DNA of 19,787 nucleotides from JBAXLO01 sp037134755. Its GTDB lineage: Bacteria > Bacteroidota > Bacteroidia > Bacteroidales > JACABE01. Shown here in pieces: positions 1 through 7,983 of this stretch. The translations under genes and the position numbers were made by a program. The notes beneath the pieces were generated by a model that saw only the letters and a program-made list of their open reading frames with translations, was not told the origin of the DNA and searched no databases. Numbering within the stretch: the stretch's first letter is position 1; each line of letters begins with the position of its first letter. The stretch covers positions 1 through 19,787 of the forward strand of contig JBAXLO010000068.1 in assembly GCA_037134755.1 (NCBI GenBank), in the 5' to 3' direction.

Positions 1-168
1 CCGTAAGGGTACGGAAAATCTCCGTAAGGGTACGGAACTTTTCCGTAGTAGTACGCAAATCAATAAAAGATGTAAATAACTATATTTTACTTATTCGGAA
101 AATCCCCGTAAGGGTACGGAAAATCTCCGTAAGGGTACGGAACTTTTCCGTAGTAGTACGTAAGTCGC
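1..168. repeat. 21-bp-period palindromic repeat array (left edge)
   Basis: Eight 21-bp units lie in exact register (starts 1, 22, 43, 64, 85, 106, 127, 148). Six carry a clear dyad. Units 1, 22, 106 and 127 begin CCGTAAGGGTACGG, which is CCGTA-aggg-TACGG with a tetraloop-sized centre. Units 43 and 148 carry the variant CGTA-gtag-TACG. Units 64 and 85 are degenerate, although unit 85 keeps the tail CGGAAAATCC. Bases 1-55 and 106-160 are identical. The array begins at the first base, so it very likely extends beyond the window. It lies just upstream of the gene at 243. Role unknown; protein binding or transcribed hairpins are both possible. Confidence 0.9.
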
Positions 169-242
169 CCAAGGGCATAAATATGGGCTTAAAACCAATA
201 TAAAACACTTAAATATCAATAAAATAAAATAAAATACACAAA
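169..242. other. AT-rich leader of the 243 gene
   Basis: This continues from the 21-bp array. It has a GCCC (167-170) / GGGC (185-188) pairing that could close a weak stem, then an A-rich run with AAAT/AATA direct repeats up to the start codon. I find no TAnnTTTG element and no Shine-Dalgarno sequence, so the promoter of the downstream gene is not evident. Confidence 0.35.
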
Positions 243-935
243 ATGGCTACTAGAAAAAACATCGTCCCTCAGGCAATTGAACTATTTAACTCCTACATAA
301 TAGTAGTGTTGCCATACATACTCCTAAATAAGGCTCGGTTATTAATAACCGAAGATAATTATGAGAAATTAGATGCATTGGTAAACGACCCGGACGAAGG
401 GTGGGCGTATTTGCACCACCTGCACTCTAACAAGGCTACTAAAAATATGGCAGTGAATTTAAATCTGGTAATTAGCGAAACATCAATAACTAAATTGCTG
501 CAAATGATATACAACGACATCCCAAGAAGCTATATGACTTCTACTGATTTTATAACTTTTCATATCTCCGTTCCTAAACTCACAAGAGGTGTAAGACCTA
601 AAATTACTAATATCCCTTTCGGGAAAATTCATCCGATTGGTGGGGGCAGAGTTGGGTTTATTGTGCGTACCGATACTGAAGCCAAACGCGCGTCGATGGA
701 GACTTTAGCCGACGTTATCTGGGTTGAAGGCATCATACTGAAACCCGGCGATCCATTGCCAATAGGCCTTTCGCAATGTAATATAAAATTTACTAGCACC
801 AGCGCCTTATTTAATCACCAATTTCCTGTTGAAGAAATTGGCAACAGATTTGCGTGTTTCCTGCATTATGCTAACCTTACCGATGACTCCAAAAGCGGAC
901 CTGTAAGTAATATCCTTATTTGTATAATTGCTTAA
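243..935 (+). CDS. hypothetical protein, possible C-terminal Fn3-like domain
   Basis: A 230-residue protein with no signal peptide and no convincing membrane span beyond a hydrophobic stretch near residues 17-29. The N-terminus (MATRKNIVPQ...F) and the C-terminal third remind me of a Bacteroidota family of orphan proteins of about 200-230 residues. Those begin with an IPQ/DWIP-type motif and end in a single fibronectin-III-like domain carrying R-W-x-N and GPWS-type motifs. Here the corresponding parts would be roughly residues 135-230, with LHYANLTDD and SGPVSNI in the last strands. The match is from memory and is divergent. Such small orphan genes, often beside palindromic repeats, have no established function that I can name. 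The start codon is the only ATG near the frame opening and lies in an A-rich leader. The gene follows the 21-bp array and is separated from its convergent neighbour by a terminator. Confidence 0.6.
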   Translation: MATRKNIVPQAIELFNSYIIVVLPYILLNKARLLITEDNYEKLDALVNDPDEGWAYLHHLHSNKATKNMAVNLNLVISETSITKLLQMIYNDIPRSYMTSTDFITFHISVPKLTRGVRPKITNIPFGKIHPIGGGRVGFIVRTDTEAKRASMETLADVIWVEGIILKPGDPLPIGLSQCNIKFTSTSALFNHQFPVEEIGNRFACFLHYANLTDDSKSGPVSNILICIIA

Positions 936-958
936 AAGAAGCATATAAAAATAAGGAT
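912..958 (+). promoter_or_regulatory. long hairpin straddling the stop codon
   Basis: A 10-bp perfect inverted repeat, ATCCTTATTT (912-921) with AAATAAGGAT (949-958), encloses an inner stem TGCTT (929-933) / AAGCA (939-943) with loop AAAAG. The TAA stop codon (933-935) sits at the top of the inner stem. There is no U-tract after it, so it is not a classic intrinsic terminator. It may stabilise the mRNA 3' end or be a relic of the nearby repeats. Confidence 0.5.
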
Positions 959-1008
959 TTATCGCATTATAATGCAAATAAAATTAAATACTTGTGTGGG
1001 AATAAAAG

Positions 1009-1043
1009 AAAATCGCCATTATTGATTAAATAATGGCGATTTT
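1009..1043. terminator. bidirectional intrinsic terminator
   Basis: A perfect 13-bp stem (1009-1021 with 1031-1043, core ATCGCCATTA/TAATGGCGAT) has a 9-nt loop, with A-tract on the left and T-tract on the right. It lies between two convergent genes ending at 935 (+) and 1109 (-), so it can serve both strands. Confidence 0.9.
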
Positions 1044-1108
1044 TATTTCTATAAAACGGTATTATGTGACTTTACACATAGCCAGAAAGCCTAAATAACT
1101 AAAAGCCT

Positions 1109-3478
1109 TTACTCTGCTGAAACCTCGTCGATAAATATCCATCCTTTATTGCCCTTGCCGGGATGTTCGTCAGGACAAAGACCTCTATTTTTTACAAAGT
1201 AGCGGATATAGCGTGCATTAGTGCGAACAATATCTTTAGAGAAATGCTTAATGCCGGGCTCTGTTTTCCAATTGTTTTTGTCGAATCTTATAGATGCTAC
1301 CTGCTTAAATGCCGTACCATCTTCGGAGGTCTCAACGATGATTTCCAGAGGTTCGAATATCCATACTTCGGTATTTACCAGATAACTTAAAGAAACTTTG
1401 CGTACCACCAACGATGTTCCCAAATCAACAACAGCATCCAGATTATCACCCTCGAAACCCAACCAATTACCTTCAGCAAAATTTGTTTTCCCTAGCGTAC
1501 CATCCGTCAAACTAGAAGCACCATTGGCTTTATATTTATCGCTTGGTTGTTGCTTTAACTTCACTGTTTTTCCTATTGTAAGACCAAAATCATAAGTTAC
1601 CAGATTACTCTTTAGCTTACCTTTATAAATTAAGATAGCTTTAAAATGAGAGGGTACTCTAAGCTTTATATCTTTGGTAAATTGGTTTGATTTGTCATCA
1701 GGAATGCTGCCATTATCAGTATAATAAACTTTACTATCTGCATCAAGCTCTGTAGTTAAAGATACGCTCATCGACTTGTCTGCTTCATTATATTTAACTT
1801 TAAACTCAGGAGTCTCTGCTTTAAAAACCATCGCCGGACGGAAAAGAATAGTGCCCTTTGAAGCTCCTATTGTCTTTATCTTAAACTTAATAACAGAAGA
1901 ACTCTCTACAGTAACCTGAGCAGTACGGTTAATGTTTATCTGATTGTTATCTATCTTAATATAATCGTCCAAAGCACGAGTACCTTCATAATATAGCTCA
2001 ACATTCTCTATCTTAATCTTATCATTAGGATTATCAGTTTCAACTTTAACAAAGTATTGACCAGGTTCGTTAATCTTTTTGGTAAGATCAAGAGTAATCT
2101 CAGCAGGCATCTCTTTAGTAGATTGCCACTCTTTGAAGAGCTCCCATGTGCTTGTAGAATAACTTCCTTTGAAACCATAAAAACCTCCAACATAATATGC
2201 TTTTAATGAACGTATCAAAGGTGTCCCCACCGACTTGGTGACCGTAAGACGAAGAGAACTTACCGTAACCTCTTTAAAATAATCAATCTTCTTGTGGCCA
2301 ATAGAAATACCGTTAACAAGTTCTTTCCAGTTGCCATCCACCAGACCTTCAATAGTATATTCCCTAATCCTCTCACCATTTTTATAGTCTTCCATAGTCA
2401 CTATATGATTGATTAAGGTAGGTTTATTAAAAGCAATGGTTTGGATGTTGCCTTCCTTGTTATTAATTTCAGCTATCGGTTTATCAAAACGCCTGTCAAT
2501 CTCATTGCCAAACTCTTTATATCTTTCAACATCTTCTTTAGGTATCAAACCGGTGGTATCGGGAGTTGAATTAAGCAACATCACCGCACCATATCCCACA
2601 GATTTATAATAGCTTTCGATAAGTTGAGCCAATGACTTCCTTTTCTTCATACCATCAGGCGACCAAAACCAATAATGATCATACAAAGGAGTGTCGGATT
2701 CAAGAGGAGCCCACGCATCACCATCAGGATTGCTATACATCTGAGTAGAAACACCAGAGCGAAGATCCGTGCCTTTAATACTATTCCAGGCAGGATAACT
2801 TAAAATACCCGACTCGGTGCCCGGCCAGCGGATAGTTGCCTTAGGACCTTGAAAAATGACAGCTTGTTTAGCATACTTATCGAGAATATCATTTACATCT
2901 ACAACACAACTGCCATCAAACCAAACCTCAGTAATAGTGCCGTATTTACTTAAGAGTTCCGTCAATTGCTGACGATATATTTTATTATAAGTCTCCTGTT
3001 TGGCAGCATCTTTAGTCTTTCCCCCAAGCTCAGCACCATTATACTGGTCTTGTGGCGAAAGATAGATGCCAAGCATTAAGCCATACTTTTTGCACGATTC
3101 GGATATCTCTTTCATCACATCCCCTTTACCGTCCTTATAAGGCGTATTTCTAACGCTGTATTTAGTCGTCTCCGTTTGCCACCAGCAAAAGCCACCTGTA
3201 TGCTTGGCTACAAATATAATCTGTTTAGCACCCCATGCCAATGCAGTCTTACACCATTGATCCGTACTTAATTCAGTAGGATTAATCCTCGACAAAGGTG
3301 TGGAAAGATTATCATACTCCAAACCCTGCCATGTTGCCGGGCAAAAATGCACAAACATTATTCTTTCCTGTTCCTGCCAAAGGTATTGTGTAATTGTCGG
3401 CTTGGCTAACTTAATTTCTTGAGCCTTTAACGAGCATATTGTTAATGCTGTTAATATTATTATAAAGGTCTTCTTCAT
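1109..3478 (-). CDS. secreted alpha-L-fucosidase, GH29 family
   Basis: A predicted secreted or periplasmic hydrolase that removes alpha-L-fucose from glycans. The 789-residue protein starts with a Sec signal peptide (about 1-20, ending KAQ). The GH29 barrel spans about 30-335. It has MFVHF (41-45), KHTGGFCWW (92-100), the segment VWFDGS (185-190) whose Asp188 is the expected nucleophile, and LLNSTPDTTG (301-310), matching the usual LLN-GPD signature. The WFDG form resembles the GH29-B (alpha-1,3/1,4) subgroup. A discoidin (F5/8C)-like region follows (about 345-430), then a linker domain. A chitobiase C-terminal-like module lies near 575-640 (VYYTDNGSIPDD) and a second F5/8C domain at about 655-785. 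There is no T9SS tail. It lies 24 bp behind the permease gene on the same strand and is probably co-transcribed. No Shine-Dalgarno is seen. Confidence 0.93.
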   Translation of the reverse strand: MKKTFIIILTALTICSLKAQEIKLAKPTITQYLWQEQERIMFVHFCPATWQGLEYDNLSTPLSRINPTELSTDQWCKTALAWGAKQIIFVAKHTGGFCWWQTETTKYSVRNTPYKDGKGDVMKEISESCKKYGLMLGIYLSPQDQYNGAELGGKTKDAAKQETYNKIYRQQLTELLSKYGTITEVWFDGSCVVDVNDILDKYAKQAVIFQGPKATIRWPGTESGILSYPAWNSIKGTDLRSGVSTQMYSNPDGDAWAPLESDTPLYDHYWFWSPDGMKKRKSLAQLIESYYKSVGYGAVMLLNSTPDTTGLIPKEDVERYKEFGNEIDRRFDKPIAEINNKEGNIQTIAFNKPTLINHIVTMEDYKNGERIREYTIEGLVDGNWKELVNGISIGHKKIDYFKEVTVSSLRLTVTKSVGTPLIRSLKAYYVGGFYGFKGSYSTSTWELFKEWQSTKEMPAEITLDLTKKINEPGQYFVKVETDNPNDKIKIENVELYYEGTRALDDYIKIDNNQININRTAQVTVESSSVIKFKIKTIGASKGTILFRPAMVFKAETPEFKVKYNEADKSMSVSLTTELDADSKVYYTDNGSIPDDKSNQFTKDIKLRVPSHFKAILIYKGKLKSNLVTYDFGLTIGKTVKLKQQPSDKYKANGASSLTDGTLGKTNFAEGNWLGFEGDNLDAVVDLGTSLVVRKVSLSYLVNTEVWIFEPLEIIVETSEDGTAFKQVASIRFDKNNWKTEPGIKHFSKDIVRTNARYIRYFVKNRGLCPDEHPGKGNKGWIFIDEVSAE

Positions 3479-3502
3479 ATTATAATAAATAGGTTTAATT
3501 AA

Positions 3503-4765
3503 TTAACTTGAGAAACGAATGGCCTCTACCGGACTTAATCTGGAAGCTACAAAGGCTGGGATAATTCCTGCAATGACACCTATAATAAACGAAACGCCAA
3601 CACCTAAAAAGATGTTCTTTAACGTAAGTGTAAATGCAAAGCCTGTAACCGCTGATGCAATCAGAGTGCCGCTATATACTATTAATAAGCCTACAATCCC
3701 ACCGATTATTGATAGGAATACTGCTTCAAAAAGGAATTCGAACATTATAAAGTAGTTCTTTGCTCCCAATGATTTCTGGATACCTATAATTGGAGTTCTT
3801 TCTTTTACAGAAACAAACATGATGTTAGCAATACCAAAGCCACCCACAATCAAAGAGAACATCCCGATTATCCAACCTATAATACTTATAGTTTTAAATA
3901 AAGATTCAAAAGCATTATTAATCATACTCATCTCATTTATTGCAAAGTTATCTTCTTCTCCAGGTCTTATACTCCTTACTGAACGTAAGATCCCTGTTAA
4001 TTCATCTTTTAGTTGTTGATTTGCGATACCGGTCTTAGCCCTTACAATAATAGTAGGGTCAACACTCTCGGAATTAATATCAATAACAGTTCTGAAGAAA
4101 TTGATTGGAACCATCACCTGTTGATCAGCATTGTTGCCAAAGCTATTGTCACCCTCTCTTTCGAACACGCCAATTACAGTTAGCTTCCTTCCAAAGATAG
4201 ATATCTCTTTACCCAAAGGCTCTGTTGAATTAAATAAGTTTGTGGCAATATCTGAACCAATAATAGCCACAGAGTTGCCCGCGTTCGATTCGTTATCAGT
4301 AAAGAACCTCCCCAGACCTATCTTTACACTCATAGTGTTATTATAGTTCTTGGAAACACCAACAATAATTGTATTGTTGATGCTGTTACTATTATACTTA
4401 ACAGTACGCCTGGTGTTAGCCATAAATGAAGAAGCACTTGCCACTTGACTTCTCTTCTCTATCTCTGTTAATTCCTTATATTTAGCAACAGGACGCTTCA
4501 TGTATTTCCACCAAGGATAATCACTGCCAAACGCCCATGGCCACTTCTGCACAAACAGAACATTGTCACCAAGCGACTCTATACTTGACTTGATTTTGTT
4601 CTCTAAGGAGTCGAAAACGGTAAACACTGATATAATGGAAAATATACCAATAGTGATTCCAAGCAATGTTAACAAAGTTCTCAACTTGTTTACAATTATC
4701 GCTTGAAAAGCAAAAAGATAACTCTCTCTAAAGAGTTTAATAAATAGCATTGTTTTATTCTTCAT
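3503..4765 (-). CDS. MacB/FtsX-type ABC transporter permease
   Basis: A 420-residue inner-membrane subunit of a MacB-type ABC system. These systems act as mechanotransmitters exporting lipoproteins, peptides or drugs rather than as ordinary channel permeases. TM1 lies near 30-50 (LRTLLTLLGITIGIFSI). A large periplasmic MacB_PCD domain occupies about 52-285. Three C-terminal helices lie near 292-320, 345-375 and 385-410. The family signature is clear: VKERTPIIGIQKSLGAK, then FLFEAV...GGIVG, with the terminal SPVEAIRF. The gene has no ATPase domain and no adjacent ATPase gene. A second methionine at residue 6 is an alternative start. It is divergent from purH and 24 bp upstream of the fucosidase. 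It could partner the TolC and MacA-like genes at 15973-18804, but that is inference. Confidence 0.92.
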   Translation of the reverse strand: MKNKTMLFIKLFRESYLFAFQAIIVNKLRTLLTLLGITIGIFSIISVFTVFDSLENKIKSSIESLGDNVLFVQKWPWAFGSDYPWWKYMKRPVAKYKELTEIEKRSQVASASSFMANTRRTVKYNSNSINNTIIVGVSKNYNNTMSVKIGLGRFFTDNESNAGNSVAIIGSDIATNLFNSTEPLGKEISIFGRKLTVIGVFEREGDNSFGNNADQQVMVPINFFRTVIDINSESVDPTIIVRAKTGIANQQLKDELTGILRSVRSIRPGEEDNFAINEMSMINNAFESLFKTISIIGWIIGMFSLIVGGFGIANIMFVSVKERTPIIGIQKSLGAKNYFIMFEFLFEAVFLSIIGGIVGLLIVYSGTLIASAVTGFAFTLTLKNIFLGVGVSFIIGVIAGIIPAFVASRLSPVEAIRFSS

Positions 4766-4781
4766 AACCTGAAATAATCGG

Positions 4782-4789
4782 TAAAGTTA
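4782..4789 (-). promoter_or_regulatory. weak -7-like element for the permease operon
   Basis: On the minus strand the sequence reads TAACTTTA, one base from TAnnTTTG, about 17 bp before the permease start codon. I see no matching -33 TTTG at good spacing, so this is only a candidate. Confidence 0.3.
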
Positions 4790-4830
4790 TAAATATTAAT
4801 TAAACTAACGAGAAATTGTTTTATTTTTAA

Positions 4831-4838
4831 TACCTTTG
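4831..4838 (+). promoter_or_regulatory. purH promoter -7 element
   Basis: TACCTTTG matches the Bacteroidota -7 consensus TAnnTTTG exactly. The expected transcript start is near 4841, giving a leader of about 65 nt. No -33 TTTG is obvious at the usual spacing. The in-frame TTG inside this element could be mistaken for the purH start, but it would lie upstream of the transcript start. Confidence 0.6.
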
Positions 4839-4894
4839 CATACCCTTTTTAAGATACTTATATGTCAGTTTATCAGTCTAAGAAATTCAAATAC

Positions 4895-4902
4895 AAGGGG
4901 GG
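4895..4902 (+). promoter_or_regulatory. ribosome binding site of purH
   Basis: AAGGGGGG ends 5 nt before ATG 4908. Strong purine-rich Shine-Dalgarno sequences are uncommon in this window, and this one fixes the purH start. Confidence 0.6.
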
Positions 4903-4907
4903 ATTAT

Positions 4908-6425
4908 ATGAATAAAAAAATAAATAGTGCATTAATATCTGTCTATTCAAAAGACGGATTAGAGCCAATAGTAAGAAAGCTTGATGCTTTTGGAGTAAAG
5001 ATCTATTCAACAGGTGGCACTTATGATTATATTAAAGGTTTAGGTGTTGATGCTATAACTGTTGAATCGATTACTTCTTATCCTTCAATACTGGGTGGTA
5101 GGGTAAAAACACTTCATCCGAAAGTATTTGGAGGCATTCTTTTTAGAAGAGAGCTAGCTAATGACCATCAACAAATAAAAGAATATGATATTCCTGAAAT
5201 TGATCTTGTAATTGTTGATCTTTATCCTTTTGAAGCTACCGTTGCTTCAACTGATAACGAAGAGGAAATCATAGAGAAGATTGATATAGGTGGCATTTCT
5301 CTTATCAGAGCTGCTGCTAAAAACTTTAAGGATGTTATTATTGTTCCTTCAAAAGATGAGTATGGTGATCTGTTAACTTTACTTAATGTTGATGGCACTT
5401 CAACTTTAGAAGACCGCAAACAATTTGCCGCAAAGGCTTTCAAAGTTTCTTCTCATTATGATACTTCTATCTTTAATTACTTTAATAAGGATGCTGGTAT
5501 AAAAACTTTTAAGAAGAGTATTATGGAAAGCAATACCCTTCGTTATGGAGAGAATCCTCATCAGGAAGGGGTGTTTTATGGTAAGATAGAAGACTATTTT
5601 GAGCAATTGCATGGCAAAGAGATTTCATATAATAATATGTTAGATATTGATGCAGCTATTAATCTTATTAATGACTTTAAAGAAACTACTTTTGCTATCT
5701 TAAAACATAACAATGCTTGTGGCCTTGCTTGCCGACCAAAGTTAATTGATGCCTGGAAAGATGCCTTAGCCGGTGATCCTGTTTCAGCTTATGGTGGTGT
5801 GTTGATTACAAATAGAATTGTAGATGAAGAGACCGCAGAAGAGATCAATAAATTGTTTTTCGAAATAATAATTGCACCTTCTTATGAAAATAATGCAATA
5901 AAACTACTGATATCTAAGAAAAATAGAATACTTTTGCAAAGAAAAGATTTTGTATTGAATAACAAACAATTTAAATCGGTATTAAATGGGGTATTAGAGC
6001 AGGATAGGGATCAGAAAACCGAGGTAGAAGCAGACTTACGGGTTGTTACTACTCTTGCTCCAACTAACGAACAGATTACTGACTTGCTCTTTGCAAACAT
6101 ATTAGTTAAGCATACAAAATCTAATGCTATCGTTCTTGCTAAAAACAAACAGTTAATAGCAAGTGGAGTTGGACAAACATCGAGAGTTGATGCTTTAAAA
6201 CAGGCTATTACTAAAGCCGAAACTTTTGGTTTTGATTTAAAAGATGCAGTGATGGCTTCGGATGCTTTCTTCCCTTTTGCAGATTGTGTGGAGATTGCAG
6301 ATAAAGCTGGTATAACTGCTGTAATTCAGCCGGGAGGCTCTGTAAGAGATCAAGATAGCATTGAATATTGTAATAAAAATAATTTGAAAATGGTTGTTAC
6401 TGGTAACAGACATTTTAAACATTAA
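4908..6425 (+). CDS. purH: bifunctional AICAR formyltransferase / IMP cyclohydrolase
   Basis: Catalyses the last two steps of de novo purine synthesis in the cytoplasm: formylation of AICAR by 10-formyl-THF, then ring closure to IMP. The 505-residue length is normal. The N-terminal MGS-like IMP cyclohydrolase domain (about 1-190) shows SVYSKDGL, STGG, GGRVKTLHPKVFGG and DLVIVDLYPFE. The AICAR transformylase domain (about 200-505) shows LRYGENPHQ, the catalytic Lys266-His267 pair in KHNNACG, SAYGGV, SDAFFPFAD and QPGGSVRD. ATG 4908 is chosen because a Shine-Dalgarno precedes it and the homologous N-terminus begins there. A longer in-frame opening from TTG 4836 starts inside the promoter. It is followed by mreB, a gene order common in Bacteroidota. 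Confidence 0.97.
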   Translation: MNKKINSALISVYSKDGLEPIVRKLDAFGVKIYSTGGTYDYIKGLGVDAITVESITSYPSILGGRVKTLHPKVFGGILFRRELANDHQQIKEYDIPEIDLVIVDLYPFEATVASTDNEEEIIEKIDIGGISLIRAAAKNFKDVIIVPSKDEYGDLLTLLNVDGTSTLEDRKQFAAKAFKVSSHYDTSIFNYFNKDAGIKTFKKSIMESNTLRYGENPHQEGVFYGKIEDYFEQLHGKEISYNNMLDIDAAINLINDFKETTFAILKHNNACGLACRPKLIDAWKDALAGDPVSAYGGVLITNRIVDEETAEEINKLFFEIIIAPSYENNAIKLLISKKNRILLQRKDFVLNNKQFKSVLNGVLEQDRDQKTEVEADLRVVTTLAPTNEQITDLLFANILVKHTKSNAIVLAKNKQLIASGVGQTSRVDALKQAITKAETFGFDLKDAVMASDAFFPFADCVEIADKAGITAVIQPGGSVRDQDSIEYCNKNNLKMVVTGNRHFKH

Positions 6426-6435
6426 GATAATAAAA

Positions 6436-6468
6436 TGTAACTTATTTAGTTCTATTACGTAAGTTACA
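6436..6468 (+). promoter_or_regulatory. inverted repeat between purH and mreB
   Basis: A 9-bp perfect inverted repeat, TGTAACTTA (6436-6444) with TAAGTTACA (6460-6468), has a 15-nt loop and is followed by CACTTTTAATT. It could be a weak terminator or attenuator after purH, or an operator for mreB. The AT-rich stem makes strong termination unlikely, so read-through into mreB is plausible. Confidence 0.4.
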
Positions 6469-6500
6469 CACTTTTAATTCAAATAAAACAAAACAAACAA

Positions 6501-7523
6501 ATGGGACTTTTTTCTTTTTTAACAAAAGAAATTGCAATTGACTTAGGTACTGCAAACACTATCATTATTCACAATGATAAAGTGGTTGTAGATGAACCTT
6601 CAATTGTGGCAATAGATAGAACTACGGGTAAGATTATTGCTGTTGGAAAAAAAGCAATGCTTATGCACGGCAAAACTCACGATAATATCAAGACAATCCG
6701 TCCGCTGAGAGATGGAGTTATAGCCGATTTTCAGTCTGCCGAATATATGATAAGGGAAATGATTAAGATGATCAGCACTAAAAAACCATTGTTCCCTCCG
6801 GCTTTAAAGATGGTTATTTGTATTCCCTCAGGGATTACAGAAGTGGAAGAAAGAGCTGTTCGCGATTCAGCGGAGCAGGCTGGTGCCAAAGAGGTTAAAC
6901 TTATTCACGAACCTATGGCTGCTGCTATCGGTATCGGCATTGATGTGCTGGAACCTACCGGAAACATGGTTATTGACATAGGTGGTGGTACAAGTGAGAT
7001 TGCCGTAATTGCACTTGGTGGTATTGTTTGTAATAAATCTATCCGTATTGCCGGTGACGATTTTAATACAGATATTGAAGAGTATATGCGTAAACAGCAT
7101 AACATTAATATTGGTGAACGTACTGCCGAAAGAATTAAAATAGAGGTTGGGGCAGCGCTTCCTGAGTTGGATAATCCACCTGAAGACTTTGCAGTACAGG
7201 GTAGAGATATGCTTACGGGGACTCCTCGCGAGATTTATGTTAACTATCAGGAAATTGCTCATGCTTTGGATAAATCTATTTCGAAGATTGAGGCTGCTGT
7301 GTTGAATGCATTAGAGATGACTCCTCCTGAACTTTGTGCCGACATTTACCGTACAGGTATTTATCTTGCCGGTGGAGGTTCGATGTTGAGAGGATTGGAT
7401 AAGCGTATTGCCCAAAAAACCAAACTTACTGTGCATGTAGCCGAAGATCCTTTAAGAGCTGTGGCCAGAGGTACAGGTATTGCGTTAAAGAACTTCGATA
7501 AGTTTACTTTCCTTATTAAGTAA
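6501..7523 (+). CDS. mreB: rod-shape-determining actin homologue MreB
   Basis: A bacterial actin that polymerises on the inner membrane and directs lateral peptidoglycan synthesis. At 340 residues it is full length. The N-terminal hydrophobic segment (MGLFSFLTK) fits a membrane-binding amphipathic helix. Nucleotide-site motifs are complete: phosphate-1 DLGTANT (14-20), phosphate-2 DIGGGTSE (159-166) and adenosine-site AGGGSML (290-296). IRPLRDGVIADF (67-78) and HEPMAAAIG are also typical. The normal downstream partners mreC, mreD, a class B PBP and rodA are absent: the gene ends at an intrinsic terminator and is followed by a repeat array. MreB partners, if present, must be encoded elsewhere. 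It may be transcribed from the purH promoter. Confidence 0.97.
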   Translation: MGLFSFLTKEIAIDLGTANTIIIHNDKVVVDEPSIVAIDRTTGKIIAVGKKAMLMHGKTHDNIKTIRPLRDGVIADFQSAEYMIREMIKMISTKKPLFPPALKMVICIPSGITEVEERAVRDSAEQAGAKEVKLIHEPMAAAIGIGIDVLEPTGNMVIDIGGGTSEIAVIALGGIVCNKSIRIAGDDFNTDIEEYMRKQHNINIGERTAERIKIEVGAALPELDNPPEDFAVQGRDMLTGTPREIYVNYQEIAHALDKSISKIEAAVLNALEMTPPELCADIYRTGIYLAGGGSMLRGLDKRIAQKTKLTVHVAEDPLRAVARGTGIALKNFDKFTFLIK

Positions 7524-7546
7524 TACTTTATTAATAAATTTTAAAG

Positions 7547-7580
7547 AGCGACTATCAATTTATTGGTAGTCGCTTTTTGT
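7547..7580 (+). terminator. intrinsic terminator after mreB
   Basis: Stem 7547-7558 (AGCGACTATCAA) pairs with 7563-7574 (TTGGTAGTCGCT), with one G-T wobble and a 4-nt loop, followed by a T-rich tract to 7587. It lies 23 bp after the mreB stop and closes the purH-mreB unit. Confidence 0.9.
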
Positions 7581-7626
7581 TTTTTTCTAATCATAAAAAT
7601 ATTCTTTACAGAGAAATGCCATTTTC

Positions 7627-7654
7627 ATAACTGCCTGATCGAACTTATGGGTGA
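7627..7654. repeat. 28-bp invariant core, copy A
   Basis: First of three identical cores. With the preceding base it contains the inverted pair CATAA / TTATG around CTGCCTGATCGAAC. Its left flank differs from copies B and C, as expected for the array boundary. Confidence 0.9.
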
Positions 7655-7655
7655 A

Positions 7656-7901
7656 GGATATTATAATATAATATTGTATATTTACGTCCAAATATAGGAT
7701 ATTATAATATAATATTGAACAAATACGTCTATTTGTAGGATACAATAATATAGGATAGGACAAATACGTCTATATGTTGAATAAAATAATATAATATTGA
7801 ACAAATACGTCTATTTATAGGATATAATAATATAGGATAGGACAAATACGTCTATTTGTTGGATATAATAATATAGGATAGCTTATTTACGTATAAATGT
7901 A
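7656..7901. repeat. cassette 1: six AT-rich 41-bp units
   Basis: Units start at 7656, 7697, 7738, 7779, 7820 and 7861. Typical form: GGATATAATAATATAGGATA followed by GGACAAATACGTCTATTTGTT. The second half is a dyad, ACAAATA-CGTC-TATTTGT, centred at unit position 31-32. The 7656 unit replaces the arms with TATATTT / AAATATA, and the 7861 unit with ATTTA / TAAAT around CGTA. The first half of units 7656 and 7697 also holds the palindrome ATATTATAATAT. Confidence 0.85.
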
Positions 7902-7983
7902 AAATATAATAATTTTGGTAAGATAAGACAATTTAAAATGACACACCCAAAAACATAACTGCCTGATCGAACTTATGGGTGAG
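7902..7983. repeat. 82-bp separator B (contains core copy B)
   Basis: Two 41-bp units, the first with GATAAGATAAGACAATTTAA and the second holding the core at 7955-7982. By eye it differs from separator C (8230-8311) at 8 of 82 positions. An outer CACCC (7944-7948) can pair with GGGTG (7977-7981), enclosing CATAA / TTATG. Confidence 0.85.
7910..7917 (+). promoter_or_regulatory. possible -7 element inside separator B
   Basis: TAATTTTG is an exact TAnnTTTG match and would place a transcript start near 7921, reading through the core and cassette 2. The corresponding site in separator C is TAATTCTG (one mismatch). No -33 TTTG is seen, and such 8-mers occur by chance in AT-rich DNA. Confidence 0.3.

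Noticed and set aside
1..160. Insertion-sequence terminal repeats
   Set aside because: The 55-bp duplicates are direct, composed of tandem 21-bp units, and no transposase is present nearby.
964..975. Perfect palindrome GCATTATAATGC between the 243 gene and the terminator
   Set aside because: Only 12 bp in AT-rich DNA, not linked to a promoter; chance is sufficient.
4836..4907. Longer PurH N-terminus from TTG 4836
   Set aside because: The TTG lies inside the TAnnTTTG promoter element, the extra 24 residues are not typical of PurH, and ATG 4908 has a strong Shine-Dalgarno.
6867..7262. 131-residue minus-strand frame inside mreB
   Set aside because: Entirely within the strongly conserved mreB gene, Cys- and Asn-rich translation unlike a real protein.
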